64,000 nucleotides of DNA, from assembly GCA_020344215.1 (NCBI GenBank), contig CP070815.1, forward strand, positions 3,429,933 through 3,493,932, in the 5' to 3' direction. Position 1 is the stretch's first letter. Each line of letters begins with the position of its first letter. Of this stretch, positions 17,116 to 26,022 are shown in pieces. The position numbers and the translations under genes were made by a program. The notes beneath the pieces are model-generated. The model saw nothing but the letters and a program-made list of their open reading frames with translations, had not been told where the DNA came from and made no database searches. Source of the stretch: Gemmatimonadota bacterium. GTDB taxonomy: Bacteria; Gemmatimonadota; Gemmatimonadetes; Palauibacterales; KS3-K002.

Positions 17116-17768
17116 CACTCCCAGCGCTCGTCCACCAGTTTCGGCAGGTCGTGCGCCCAATCGGTCTGGCGCGTCCCGAAGGGGTAGGCGACGTGCGCGA
17201 GGTTGTCTTTGGTGAAGGCGAGGACGCGGGCCGAGTGGCCGACCAGGTAGCCACTGCCCTCGGTCTCCTCGATCACCGAGGCCGGTAGTCCGAGGGCGAC
17301 CTGGATCTCGTTGACCTCATCGCGGTCCCCGCGGAGACCTATAAAGGAGGTATCGAAGTTGTCGAGCCAGAGCCGCAGCCGTTCGGGCGTATCGCGCTCG
17401 GGATCGGTGGTGACAAATACGACCTTGATCTGGCTCCTCACCTCGATGCGGAAGTCGTCGAGCACGGCCCCGATGTTTGCCATATGGATCGGACAGACAT
17501 CGGGACAGTAGGTGTAGCCGAAGAAGATGAGCGTGACGTAGCCTTCCGTCCGCGCCCGGAAATCGAACGGCTCGCCCTCGGTGTCGGTCAGGGTGAAATC
17601 GACCTTCTCCTGGGGCCGGGGCATCGTCCAGCCGCGGTAGCCCGTCCCGCTGGCACCATCGTTGCCAGTCGAGCAGGAGATATGAAATAGTAGACAGGCA
17701 CACGCCGTGAGCGTGGCCGGGAGGATCCGGCGAAGCCGCCGAGGGGTGCTGCGAAACTCGGTGTCCAT
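17115..17768 (-). CDS. SCO1/SenC-family copper chaperone lipoprotein
   Basis: The 217-residue protein has a probable lipoprotein or anchor segment (ACLLFHISC, Cys 32) and a thioredoxin-like fold. The metal-binding CxxxC is in YTYCPDVCPIH, and the conserved histidine in YLVGHSARVLAF. Sco proteins insert copper into, or reduce cysteines of, the CuA site of cytochrome c oxidase. It is the first gene of the oxidase maturation operon and is divergent from the membrane protein at 17.8 kb. Confidence 0.88.
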   Translation of the reverse strand: MDTEFRSTPRRLRRILPATLTACACLLFHISCSTGNDGASGTGYRGWTMPRPQEKVDFTLTDTEGEPFDFRARTEGYVTLIFFGYTYCPDVCPIHMANIGAVLDDFRIEVRSQIKVVFVTTDPERDTPERLRLWLDNFDTSFIGLRGDRDEVNEIQVALGLPASVIEETEGSGYLVGHSARVLAFTKDNLAHVAYPFGTRQTDWAHDLPKLVDERWE

Positions 17769-17833
17769 GATGACTCGTCGAGGAAGATGGGGGGCGGCGA
17801 TCCGCCGTCAAGCGGGCCCAATTTGGGGCGATC

Positions 17834-18727
17834 ATGACCAGCCATAAAGAGACGGGAAGCGGCCGGGGCCGTGAAGTGCTCCTCTGGATTCTGGCCTTCG
17901 TGCTCACGGTGGGCGCGGCGGGCTACCAGCGGTTCACCGGCCCGAGCTACCCGGCGCGCGGCACGTTCGAGGTCGCGGGGCAGGCCTACGAGTACCACCT
18001 GGTCCGAAACACGCTGACGACGGGCGATGCGCGGGTGGCGATCCCCGATCCCGGGGTACCCGGCGCCCTGCACTACAAGCGCTACCGGACCGACGACGAC
18101 TTTACGTCGGTCGCTTTGCAGGCCGAGGGGGGTGAGTTGGTGGGCCAGCTTCCGGTGCAGCCGCCCGCTGGGAAGCTCGAGTACTTCCTGACGTTGCGGA
18201 CGCCGGACGGTGTGATCCGCGTACCGGGCGAAGCCGAGGGCAGCGTGATCATCCGCTTCAAGGATCCGGTGCCCTGGTACTCGCTGGCGCCCCACATAGC
18301 GATGATGTTCCTGGCGTTGCTGGTCGGCATGCGGGCCGGACTGGCGGCGCTCGTCTCACCGTCTCCGATGCGGCGGCTGGCCTGGACGACGCTCATCATC
18401 ATGACGATCGGCGGCATGATCTTGGGGCCGATCGCCCAGTGGTACGCGTTCGGCGCCTTCTGGACCGGCTGGCCATTCGACTACGACCTGACCGACAACA
18501 AGGTGCTGATCATGTGGCTGGTCTGGATCGCGGCCTGCGGCGTGATTCGGCTGGGCGTGCGGAAGGGGGAGCGGGTCTCGCGGGCCGCCGTGGCGATCGG
18601 CGCCCTGGTGATTGTCGTGGTCTATCTCATCCCGCACAGCGCCCGGGGGACCGAGGTCGATTACGAGTTGCTCGACCAAGGGGTCCCGGCTTCGGAAGCG
18701 CTAAGGTCGGGGCGACCGGAACAGTAA
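17834..18727 (+). CDS. Membrane protein of unknown function with an exported beta domain
   Basis: I do not recognise the family. The 297-residue protein has a first helix at about 15-31, an extracytoplasmic beta-rich region at 40-145 (including LEYFLTLRTPDGVIRVPGE), then four helices at about 151-171, 184-205, 224-241 and 250-267. A conserved-looking loop GAFWTGWPFDYDLTDNK lies between the third and fourth helices. It is divergent from the sco operon with 65 bases between them, suggesting a link to respiration or cytochrome assembly, but no haem or metal motif is clear. GGGG upstream of the ATG could serve as ribosome site. Confidence 0.6.
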   Translation: MTSHKETGSGRGREVLLWILAFVLTVGAAGYQRFTGPSYPARGTFEVAGQAYEYHLVRNTLTTGDARVAIPDPGVPGALHYKRYRTDDDFTSVALQAEGGELVGQLPVQPPAGKLEYFLTLRTPDGVIRVPGEAEGSVIIRFKDPVPWYSLAPHIAMMFLALLVGMRAGLAALVSPSPMRRLAWTTLIIMTIGGMILGPIAQWYAFGAFWTGWPFDYDLTDNKVLIMWLVWIAACGVIRLGVRKGERVSRAAVAIGALVIVVVYLIPHSARGTEVDYELLDQGVPASEALRSGRPEQ

Positions 18728-18741
18728 GGGAGCGCCGCGCC

Positions 18742-20757
18742 CTAGGGCTCGCGCTCCAGCAGCGCCTGGAAGCGCGGATGATCGCGCAGCGGATCGTAGA
18801 GCGGATCGACGCGCAGCAGCGGGATCGTAATGATTGAAGGAACGGAGAGCAGGTACTCCAGCTGGTCGATCGCGGCCTCGTACTCTCCAACCCTGACGTA
18901 GATCTCTGCCAAATCGTCGGCCAGACTCACGCCTCTGTCGGCGCCCATATAGATCGGCGCCATCTCCACCGCCGATTCTATGGTTTGAACCGCCTCGTCC
19001 TTGCGGCCGAGGCCGGCATAGGCCAGGGCGAGGTCGTCGCCGAGGCGGCCGAACGCCGTCGCGCCCCTGCTGACGGCTACCTCCAGGACCGCTCGAGCCG
19101 AGTCGTGGTAGACCGCGGCCAGCTGGGGTCGACCCGTGCGGCTGCTGAATTCGGCCTTCGCCTGGTAGTAGTCGATAGTGTCGCGCTGCACCTCGAGGGT
19201 TAGTCGGTCCAGCGCGTCGGCGTACTCTTCGCCGAGTACCCTGATGAGAAGCCTGGAGAACGAGATGATCCACGCCGGGTCAATGCCGACCGTGTTGGAT
19301 GCCTGCTCCAGCACGCGACGGGCCTGCTCGCGGTTCCCCTCCCAGAGGAGATAATTCTGCGCCTTCACCGTGTAGAAGGTTGGGTTGGAGTCGTTTAGGG
19401 CGATCATCCGATCCCAGACCCGGCCCGCCTCGCGGTGGCGCCGCATTCCTGTGTAGGCAATTCCGAGCGATCCGACGCGGACCTGGTTGCGTGGGTCGAG
19501 CTCCGCGGCCCTCTCGATTCTGGCGATCCCCTCTTCCCACTTACCCAGGCGCGTGAGGATCACGCCGCTCATCCCCAGCGCGTCGCAGTTGTTCGGTTGG
19601 CTCCTGAGCACGGCATCGAACCGCTCGAGGGCTCGCTCGGCGTTCAGTGTCGCGTAATACTCGTAGTAGCCCTGCGCCATCTGGGTTTCGACGAGGTCCG
19701 GCTCCAAGCGCACCGCCGCGTCGAGGGCCGCCGCCGCCCGTGACGGGTCATCGCTCCGGCCGCGGAAGTAGATGGCGACCAGCGCTTGCGAGAGGGCCGT
19801 CTGCGCCAGCGCGAACTCGGGGTCCAGTTCGACCGCTCTGCCGAACAAATCCGCGCTCGAAAGAAGGCGCCTGTCCCAGAACATTTGGCCCCACGCTTCC
19901 CTACCGCGCAGGTAAGATTCGTACGCTTCGAGGTCGTCGGTCGGGCTGGCTCTCGAGGATCGCCGTTCGGGTTCGAGCAGCGTGACGTCGAGCTCCCGAG
20001 CGACGCGCTCGGCGATCTCTGACTGCACGCGGAAAACCTCGATCACCTCTTCATCGTAGGTGTCTCCCCACAGATGCTGATCGTCGGCGACGCGGATGAG
20101 CTGCGGGATCACGCGAACCCTGCTCGTCGGGTCGCCGGGTCGCTCGCGCTGCACCGTTCCTTCGAGGATGTAATCGGCGCCCAGCTCGGCCCCGATCTCC
20201 CGCGCCGTCAGGTTGCTCCCCTTGAACGTGTAAGCGGTCTGGCGCGAGAAAACGCCCAGCCCGTCGAGCGCGGCCAGGCGGACGGTGATGGCATCGGTCA
20301 CGCCATCGGCGAAATAGCCGTCCTCCGGGGGGCCGAGGTTCTCAAACGGCAGGACCAGGAGGCTGCCCTGCTGTTCGGCCGACGCGGTATCTTCGGGCGC
20401 TCTGTCGGAGAGCAGTATCCAGGCGACGGCGACGACAGCCACCAGCAGGGCGGCTCCAGCGGCCACGGCGATGATAGAACCGCGTCCCGCTGGTGCGGCC
20501 GCGCCTTCACCGACAGCCTCGGTCCGCTTCACACCCTCGGGCGTGATCTCGAACGCCCAGGCCAGCACCACGGCGATCGGGAAGCCGAGCAAGGTCAGGA
20601 CGACGACCAGGGTTGGGACCCAATCGGGGACTCTCAGCGCCGGGAGCGCGAAGTCCGCGGCCTGCCAAATGACGAAGGCGACGGCCGCGTAGACTACGGC
20701 CACGCGAAAGACGCGCCGCCGCTTGAGCTCTTGCAGGAGCTGGCTTGGCCGCGACAT
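18742..20757 (-). CDS. Two-helix membrane / COG5616 / TPR protein
   Basis: This 671-residue protein is a separate member of the family seen at the left end. Its N-terminus ELKRRRVFRVAVVYAAVAF leads into two helices and a linker helix (IIAVAAGAALLVAVVAVAW). A COG5616-type domain follows (SLLVLPFENLGPPEDGYFAD, ADYILEGTVQRERPGDPTS), with TPR repeats to the end (VDPLYDPLRDHPRFQALL). It lies alone, 15 bases from the convergent membrane protein gene and 89 bases downstream of a DsbA-like gene on the same strand. Function is unknown and no enzymatic domain is seen. Confidence 0.8.
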   Translation of the reverse strand: MSRPSQLLQELKRRRVFRVAVVYAAVAFVIWQAADFALPALRVPDWVPTLVVVLTLLGFPIAVVLAWAFEITPEGVKRTEAVGEGAAAPAGRGSIIAVAAGAALLVAVVAVAWILLSDRAPEDTASAEQQGSLLVLPFENLGPPEDGYFADGVTDAITVRLAALDGLGVFSRQTAYTFKGSNLTAREIGAELGADYILEGTVQRERPGDPTSRVRVIPQLIRVADDQHLWGDTYDEEVIEVFRVQSEIAERVARELDVTLLEPERRSSRASPTDDLEAYESYLRGREAWGQMFWDRRLLSSADLFGRAVELDPEFALAQTALSQALVAIYFRGRSDDPSRAAAALDAAVRLEPDLVETQMAQGYYEYYATLNAERALERFDAVLRSQPNNCDALGMSGVILTRLGKWEEGIARIERAAELDPRNQVRVGSLGIAYTGMRRHREAGRVWDRMIALNDSNPTFYTVKAQNYLLWEGNREQARRVLEQASNTVGIDPAWIISFSRLLIRVLGEEYADALDRLTLEVQRDTIDYYQAKAEFSSRTGRPQLAAVYHDSARAVLEVAVSRGATAFGRLGDDLALAYAGLGRKDEAVQTIESAVEMAPIYMGADRGVSLADDLAEIYVRVGEYEAAIDQLEYLLSVPSIITIPLLRVDPLYDPLRDHPRFQALLEREP

Positions 20758-20846
20758 GACCTCACTGACGAGGAGGTTGTGGCTATGGGCTACCGGGAGC
20801 AGTCGTCAGCTCGCCACTGAAAGATGCGATGCCGACGGGTGAGTGG

Positions 20847-21503
20847 CTAGCGTCCCCTGATCTGCTCTATCGCTTCCCTGAAGCGAGCCATCGGCTGGAC
20901 GTCGTAGAACTGCACGTCGCCGGTAAGCTCGCCTCTCTTGTTGAAGACGAACGTAGGTGTTCCGGGTATACCAGCGTCCTTCGCCATGCGTATGTCGCTG
21001 ATGATGAGTGGCGCCATGGCATCCCGCGCAGCGCACTCGCGGTACCGGTCCAGCGGCACGCCGATGCCCTCCGCATAACTGTCGAAGACGGGCGTCGGGT
21101 CGAGCGCGTAGCGCCAATCGGCCTGATGCTCGAAGAGCTGCTGCAGCATGCCGAGGAAGCCCGGTCGGCCCACGAGCGCGGCCGCGCACAATGCCGCCTC
21201 CGCCGCCTGGAAGCCGCGCAGTAGGCGTGGGATCGGGTAGAACCTGATCGAGAGCCGCAGGTCCTCTTCTTCGACCATCGCCAGCAGCGAGTCGGCCTTC
21301 TGCATGTGGAAGGCGGTGCAATCGGGGCAGGCGAAGTCGATGAACTGATCGATGACGATCACCGCAGTCTCGGACCCCACGGTGCGCGCCGCATCGGCGC
21401 GCTCCAGCAGCGGGATATCCGACCGTGCCCCGGACTCCTGTGCCATGGCTGCGGCAGCGGTCAGGAAAGTCATGCCGAGCAGTAGCGCGAGTGCCTTTCG
21501 CAC
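20847..21503 (-). CDS. Exported DsbA-like thiol oxidoreductase
   Basis: The 218-residue protein has a cleavable signal (ALALLLGMTFLTAAAAMAQ) and a thioredoxin-like DsbA domain with the active site FACPDCTAFH and the cis-proline loop AGIPGTPTFVFNK. The helical insertion between them is typical of DsbA/DsbG-type enzymes. It probably forms or isomerises disulfides in envelope proteins. A role with the nearby Sco and PCu(A)C proteins is possible but not shown by position. The ATG is 52 bases from the PAP2 gene on the same strand. Confidence 0.8.
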   Translation of the reverse strand: MRKALALLLGMTFLTAAAAMAQESGARSDIPLLERADAARTVGSETAVIVIDQFIDFACPDCTAFHMQKADSLLAMVEEEDLRLSIRFYPIPRLLRGFQAAEAALCAAALVGRPGFLGMLQQLFEHQADWRYALDPTPVFDSYAEGIGVPLDRYRECAARDAMAPLIISDIRMAKDAGIPGTPTFVFNKRGELTGDVQFYDVQPMARFREAIEQIRGR

Positions 21504-21554
21504 GTGTCCCTCCTGGTGTCTGTCATCCAGCTGGGTGTGAGTCTGACTCCAACT

Positions 21555-22262
21555 TCAGTCCGAGCCCGTCTCCTCGCAATACTGATCCAGGCGGAAGACG
21601 AAGCGGCAGAGCAGGTAAACGACCAGAAATACGAAGATCCCGGAGAACACGACGTCGCTGAGAAAGTGAGCGCCCTGAACGATCCGACCGAGCCCGACGA
21701 GCGCGCCGAACCCGATAGTGCCGGCAAACAGCGTTCGCCGGCGGCGCCTGGCGAGCAGCGCGACAGCCAACAGGTAGAAGGGGACCGACGGATGGCCGGC
21801 GACGAACGAGCAGTTGCGCTCGCACTGATCGCTGATCACGAAGGCTGGGGTGAAGGCCTTGTCGCCGCCGAACTCGACAATGTCTCGCGGGCGTGCTCGT
21901 CCCCACTGGTCTTTGAAGACCGTGTGCACCAGCAGCCCGGGACCCGCGGCGAGTGCGGCCAGCAAGAAAAGGACGACCCGTGTGTTAAACGGGCCGAGGG
22001 CGCGCTCGCGGATCTGGGTGTAGGCGAGGAGCGCCAGTAGAGCCGCGGCGATGGCCGCTGCCAGTGGTGGTATGAGGCGATAGAAGAACTGGACCCAGAG
22101 GGCCCCGTCCAGGTAGAAGCCGCGGGTGCTGTCGTAGAACAGGCCGCTGAGCCAGAGATCCACCCCTGGTGCGAGGATGAAAAAGGCCGCAAGCCCGGCG
22201 GAGCCGAGCAGGAAGGCGAGCTGGCTGGATCGGGTTTCTCTGTTACGCGCCGTCGCGTCCAT
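21555..22262 (-). CDS. PAP2-family membrane phosphatase
   Basis: The 235-residue protein has about six helices and the three PAP2 motifs: KDQWGRARP, CSFVAGHPS and GRIVQGAHFLSD. These form the histidine phosphatase site of lipid phosphatases such as undecaprenyl pyrophosphate or lipid A phosphatases. The motif 2 reading VAGH instead of PSGH is a known type of variation. I start it at the ATG at 22262; a longer reading upstream is basic and low complexity and overlaps the spacer to hemE. Substrate cannot be deduced. Confidence 0.8.
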   Translation of the reverse strand: MDATARNRETRSSQLAFLLGSAGLAAFFILAPGVDLWLSGLFYDSTRGFYLDGALWVQFFYRLIPPLAAAIAAALLALLAYTQIRERALGPFNTRVVLFLLAALAAGPGLLVHTVFKDQWGRARPRDIVEFGGDKAFTPAFVISDQCERNCSFVAGHPSVPFYLLAVALLARRRRRTLFAGTIGFGALVGLGRIVQGAHFLSDVVFSGIFVFLVVYLLCRFVFRLDQYCEETGSD

Positions 22263-22342
22263 ATCCCGTCGCTTCTTGCGGTCGCCCGAATCTGCTGCCG
22301 GAACCGGACCCCCGCAAACCCCAATTCGGGGGACCGATTCCC

Positions 22343-22371
22343 TTGACACGGTGGCCCGGCGGGATTCTGTT
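22343..22371 (+). promoter_or_regulatory. Possible promoter of the haem operon
   Basis: TTGACA is followed after 17 bases by TCTGTT, about 73 bases before the hemE start. The -35 is perfect but the -10 is poor, so this is only a candidate. Confidence 0.3.
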
Positions 22372-22443
22372 CTGGGATCTGTTTTCCGCGAACGACGGAG
22401 GTTCGCCGCTTCCACCGACGCGTTGGGCGGCATTCTGCGACAT

Positions 22444-23478
22444 ATGGAACACGACTACCCCTTCCTCAGGGCTTGTCGGCGCCGGCCGGTGGACCGGGTC
22501 CCGGTCTGGCTAATGCGCCAGGCCGGGCGCTACATGCCCGAGTACCGGGCGCTGCGCGAGAAGCACTCGATCCTGGAGCTCTGCGGCACGCCGGAGCTGG
22601 CGGCGGAGGTCACGCTGCAGCCGATCAACAGGTTCGACCTCGACGCGGCGATCATCTTCGCCGACATCCTGCTGCCGCTGGAAGGGCTGGGCGTCGGCTT
22701 CCACTTCGCCGCCGGCGAGGGCCCCGTGATCGAGAAGCCCGTCCGGACCCCCGAAGACGCCGACGCGGTGAGGCCGTTCGACCCGACGGTCGGGCTCGGC
22801 CATGTGCTCGAGGCGATCAAGATCGTCCGCCGCGAGCTGGAGGGGCGCGTCCCGCTGATCGGGTTCGCCGGCGCACCGTTCACGCTGGCCAGCTACATGA
22901 TCGAGGGTGGGTCGTCGAAGAACTACCTGCTGATGAAGTCTTTCATGTACCAGCACCCTGAGGCGTGGGACCGGCTGATGCGGGTCATCCGAGAGGTGAC
23001 GCGCGACTATCTGGCGGCGCAGATCGAGGCTGGCGCCCAGGCGATCCAGTTATTCGATAGCTGGGTCGGCTGTCTTTCGCCAGAGGACTACCGCGAGTTC
23101 GTGTTGCCCCACTCGGCCTGGGTGCTCGAGGGCTTGGCCGGCTACGATGTGCCGAGGATCCACTTCGGCACCAACACCGCCACGCTGCTCGAAGCGATGA
23201 AGCAGGCGGGCGGCGAGGTGATCGGCGTCGACTGGCGGCTCCCTATCGACCGGGCGCGCGAGATCATCGGCCCCGACTTCGCGGTCCAAGGGAACCTCGA
23301 TCCGGTGACGCTGATGGCGCCCAGGGAGCTGCTGGTGGAGCGGGTGAAGCGCGTCCTCGAGCGTGCCGACGCGAAGAACGGATACATCTTCAACCTGGGT
23401 CACGGGGTGCTGCCGCCGACACCGATGGAGAACGTGGACACGGTGATCGAGACGGTGCACGGGTATGGTCGTCGGTAG
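22444..23478 (+). CDS. hemE: Uroporphyrinogen decarboxylase
   Basis: The 344-residue cytoplasmic enzyme decarboxylates uroporphyrinogen III to coproporphyrinogen III. Signatures are VPVWLMRQAGRYMPEYR (active-site arginines), IIFADILLPLEGLG (catalytic Asp) and FNLGHGVLPPTPMENV. Length is normal for the family. I choose the ATG at 22444; the frame extends upstream without family similarity. It begins the order hemE-hemH-hemG. The stop codon and last codons run into the heptamer repeat that fills the gap to hemH. Confidence 0.95.
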   Translation: MEHDYPFLRACRRRPVDRVPVWLMRQAGRYMPEYRALREKHSILELCGTPELAAEVTLQPINRFDLDAAIIFADILLPLEGLGVGFHFAAGEGPVIEKPVRTPEDADAVRPFDPTVGLGHVLEAIKIVRRELEGRVPLIGFAGAPFTLASYMIEGGSSKNYLLMKSFMYQHPEAWDRLMRVIREVTRDYLAAQIEAGAQAIQLFDSWVGCLSPEDYREFVLPHSAWVLEGLAGYDVPRIHFGTNTATLLEAMKQAGGEVIGVDWRLPIDRAREIIGPDFAVQGNLDPVTLMAPRELLVERVKRVLERADAKNGYIFNLGHGVLPPTPMENVDTVIETVHGYGRR

Positions 23479-23505
23479 TCGGTGGTCGGTGGTCGGTAGT
23501 CGGTG
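23466..23505. repeat. Heptamer repeat TCGGTRG between hemE and hemH
   Basis: About five copies of TCGGTRG stand in tandem between the haem genes. The hemE stop TAG is part of the first unit. A longer, related array follows the epimerase gene at 46.7 kb. Confidence 0.75.
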
Positions 23506-23522
23506 CGTTGATAAGGAGAGCG

Positions 23523-24518
23523 ATGGCTAGGAGGGATACGAGAGGGTTGTTGGTGATGGCGTATGGTACGCCGGAGACATTGGACGACGTGCGTCCTTAC
23601 CTCACGCACATCCGGCATGGGCATGAGCCATCAGATGAGGCAGTAGAAGATCTCAAAGACCGTTACGGTCAGATCGGTGGCCCGTCACCGTTGTACCAGA
23701 CGACCGTGGACCAGATGAAGGCGCTGACCGGGCGCCTCAACTGGTCGAATGGTGGGTATCGCGGCTACCTGGGGATGAAGCACTGGTACCCGTACATCCC
23801 GGAGGCGGTCAGGCAGATGGTTGATGACGGGATCGAGGGAGCTGTGGCCATCACTCTGGCGCCCCACTACTCGACTATGAGCATCGCACAGTATCTGAGC
23901 TACGTGCGCGAGGGGCTGGAGAGCTTGGAGAGGCCGATCGACATCCTCTGTATCAAGTCGTATCACGACGAGCCGCTGTTCATCGATGCCCTGGCGGAGA
24001 AGCTGCACGAGGCGATGGCGCGGGTGCCGGAGGAGCGGCGGGTCGACCTGCCGGTCGTCTTCACGGCGCACAGCCTGCCGGAGAAGATCCTGAAGGAGAA
24101 CGATCCGTACCGGGAGCAGTTGCTGGAGACGAGTCGGCTGGTCGCCGAGCGCTTCGCGGATCTGAGCTGGCGGTTCGCCTTCACCAGCCAAGGCGCGACG
24201 AAGGACAAGTGGCTCGGCCCGACGCTCGCCGAGGCGCTGGACGAAGTAGCGGCGGAAGGGCACAAGGCGGTGATGGCCTGCACGGTGGGCTTCGTATCGG
24301 AGCATCTGGAGACGCTCTACGACTTCGATATCGAGGGTAGGAAGGACGCGGAGCAGCGTGGGTTGGCGTTCTACCGGGCGCCGGCGCTCGGGACGAGCAA
24401 CAGGTACATCGCGGCGCTGGCCGAGGTCGTGCGGAAGGCGGAGGCGGGTGAACATCGCGACGTCGTAGTGCTGCCCGAGGGAGAGCTGCAGGCCCCGACG
24501 TATCCGACCTACGGCTGA
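23523..24518 (+). CDS. hemH: Ferrochelatase
   Basis: The 331-residue protein inserts iron into protoporphyrin IX (or into coproporphyrin III in other lineages). It carries the catalytic histidine in FTAHSLPEKIL and the conserved acidic signature GFVSEHLETLYDFDIE. N-terminal LLVMAYGTPETLDDVRPYL is typical. The ATG at 23523 has AAGGAGAG upstream, better than an in-frame upstream TTG. It is 19 bases before the protoporphyrinogen oxidase gene. With a HemY-type oxidase next to it, both the classical and the coproporphyrin-dependent pathway order remain possible. Confidence 0.95.
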   Translation: MARRDTRGLLVMAYGTPETLDDVRPYLTHIRHGHEPSDEAVEDLKDRYGQIGGPSPLYQTTVDQMKALTGRLNWSNGGYRGYLGMKHWYPYIPEAVRQMVDDGIEGAVAITLAPHYSTMSIAQYLSYVREGLESLERPIDILCIKSYHDEPLFIDALAEKLHEAMARVPEERRVDLPVVFTAHSLPEKILKENDPYREQLLETSRLVAERFADLSWRFAFTSQGATKDKWLGPTLAEALDEVAAEGHKAVMACTVGFVSEHLETLYDFDIEGRKDAEQRGLAFYRAPALGTSNRYIAALAEVVRKAEAGEHRDVVVLPEGELQAPTYPTYG

Positions 24519-24537
24519 GGTCGCGGGAAGAAGAGGC

Positions 24538-25980
24538 ATGACACCGGGGCAGGGAGAGTTGAAACGGGTAGCTGTGGTGGGCGGCGGGGTCGCCGGCCTC
24601 GCTGCGGCGTACGAGTTGGCCAAGCAGGCGCGTGAGACGGGCCTGCCTCTCTCGATTGATCTCTTCGAGTCAGCCGACCGGTTGGGCGGCGCCATCCTCA
24701 CCGAGAATGTCGACGGGTACGTGCTCGATGCCGGGCCGGATGCGGTTCTCACGCTCAAGCCGTGGGGCCTGGAGCTATGCCGGGAGATCGGTCTGGAAGA
24801 CGAGATCATCCCGACGCAAGACGAGCATCGCGGTGTCGCTCTGTTCTCGCGCGGCGCGCTCCGCTCACTGCCCTACGGGACCGGGTCGAGCGCCGTGCGG
24901 AAGATCAGAGCTTACGTGAGCAGTGGGGTGGTCTCGTGGCCGGCGAAGCTGCGCATGGCCGCGGATCTCGTTCTGCCGCGCGGCGAGCAGCGAGCAGACG
25001 AGTCGATGGCTGACTTCTTCGGCCGTCGTCTGGGCCGTGAGGCCGTCGAGCGTATCGTCGATCCGTTGATCGCGGGTATCTACTCCGGTGATCCGGACAA
25101 GCTGAGCATCTACAGCACGTTCCCGCGCTTCCCGCAGATGGTGGCGAAGCAGCGCAGTATCCTGCTGTCGCTGTTGCGTGCGCCGCAGAGCGCGCGCTCG
25201 GGGAGCCGCACGCTGCCGATCTTCTGCTCACTGCGCAATGGGCTGGGGCAGATGGTTGAAGCGATCGTCGAGCGCCTGGATGGCGCGCAGGTCCACTTGA
25301 GCACGCCGGCGACCACGGTGGAGAAAACCGGCGCGGGCTACTCGCTGGGGACGCACGCCGGGCGACACAACGGCTACGCGGGTGTCATCCTGGCGGCACC
25401 GGCCTGGACGACCGGGCGGCTTTTGGGCGATCTGGCGCCGAAGCCGGCCCGCGAGATGAAGTCGATCCGCTACCTGAGCTCGGCGACCATCTTCTTCGCC
25501 TACCGACGAAACGATCTGGGCCCGCGCCCGCGCGGTTTCGGTTTCCTGGTGCCGGGGTGCGAGGGCCGACGGATCAACGGGGCGACCTGGATCAGCAACA
25601 AGTTCGCGCACCGCTCGCCGGAGGATGGTTTTCTGGCGCGCTGCTTCATCGGGGGCGACCGAACCGGAGAGGAGCTGCAGGCGGACGACGACGGGCTGGT
25701 TCGGATCTGCAAGGAAGAGCTCCGCGATATTGCCGGGATCACGGCGCAGCCGCTCTTCACTCGCGTATACCGCTGGAAGGACTCGGGTCCGCAGTACGAC
25801 GTCGGCCACGCGAGCTTGATCGGCGAGGTCGACGCCGCGCTGGCGGAGCACCCGGGCCTGGAAGTCACCGGCGCCGGCTTCCGCGGCATCGGTATACCCG
25901 ATTGCGTCTACGACGGTCGGGAGACCGCCCGCCGGCTGGTGGAGTACCTACGCAATAACAGGACGGTGCCGCGCCGCTAG
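24538..25980 (+). CDS. hemG: Protoporphyrinogen (or coproporphyrinogen) oxidase, HemY type
   Basis: The 480-residue FAD enzyme has the dinucleotide motif VAVVGGGVAGLAAAYELAK, FESADRLGGAI, the family segment LDAGPDAVLTLKPWGLELC and a C-terminal FAD region GAGFRGIGIPDCVYDGRE. It oxidises protoporphyrinogen IX, or coproporphyrinogen III in some phyla, using oxygen. It is often named hemG or hemY. It ends the haem operon; its last codons form the left arm of a bidirectional terminator. Confidence 0.93.
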   Translation: MTPGQGELKRVAVVGGGVAGLAAAYELAKQARETGLPLSIDLFESADRLGGAILTENVDGYVLDAGPDAVLTLKPWGLELCREIGLEDEIIPTQDEHRGVALFSRGALRSLPYGTGSSAVRKIRAYVSSGVVSWPAKLRMAADLVLPRGEQRADESMADFFGRRLGREAVERIVDPLIAGIYSGDPDKLSIYSTFPRFPQMVAKQRSILLSLLRAPQSARSGSRTLPIFCSLRNGLGQMVEAIVERLDGAQVHLSTPATTVEKTGAGYSLGTHAGRHNGYAGVILAAPAWTTGRLLGDLAPKPAREMKSIRYLSSATIFFAYRRNDLGPRPRGFGFLVPGCEGRRINGATWISNKFAHRSPEDGFLARCFIGGDRTGEELQADDDGLVRICKEELRDIAGITAQPLFTRVYRWKDSGPQYDVGHASLIGEVDAALAEHPGLEVTGAGFRGIGIPDCVYDGRETARRLVEYLRNNRTVPRR

Positions 25981-25997
25981 CAGCGAGGCACCGTCCT
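25960..25997. terminator. Bidirectional terminator hairpin
   Basis: AGGACGGTGCC and GGCACCGTCCT form a perfect 11-bp stem with a 16-base loop that contains the haem-gene stop codon. The hairpin lies between convergent genes and is followed on the plus strand by a TC-rich stretch (GTCTTCTTTC). Confidence 0.65.
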
Positions 25998-26022
25998 AAT
26001 CGATCGTCTTCTTTCGACTATA

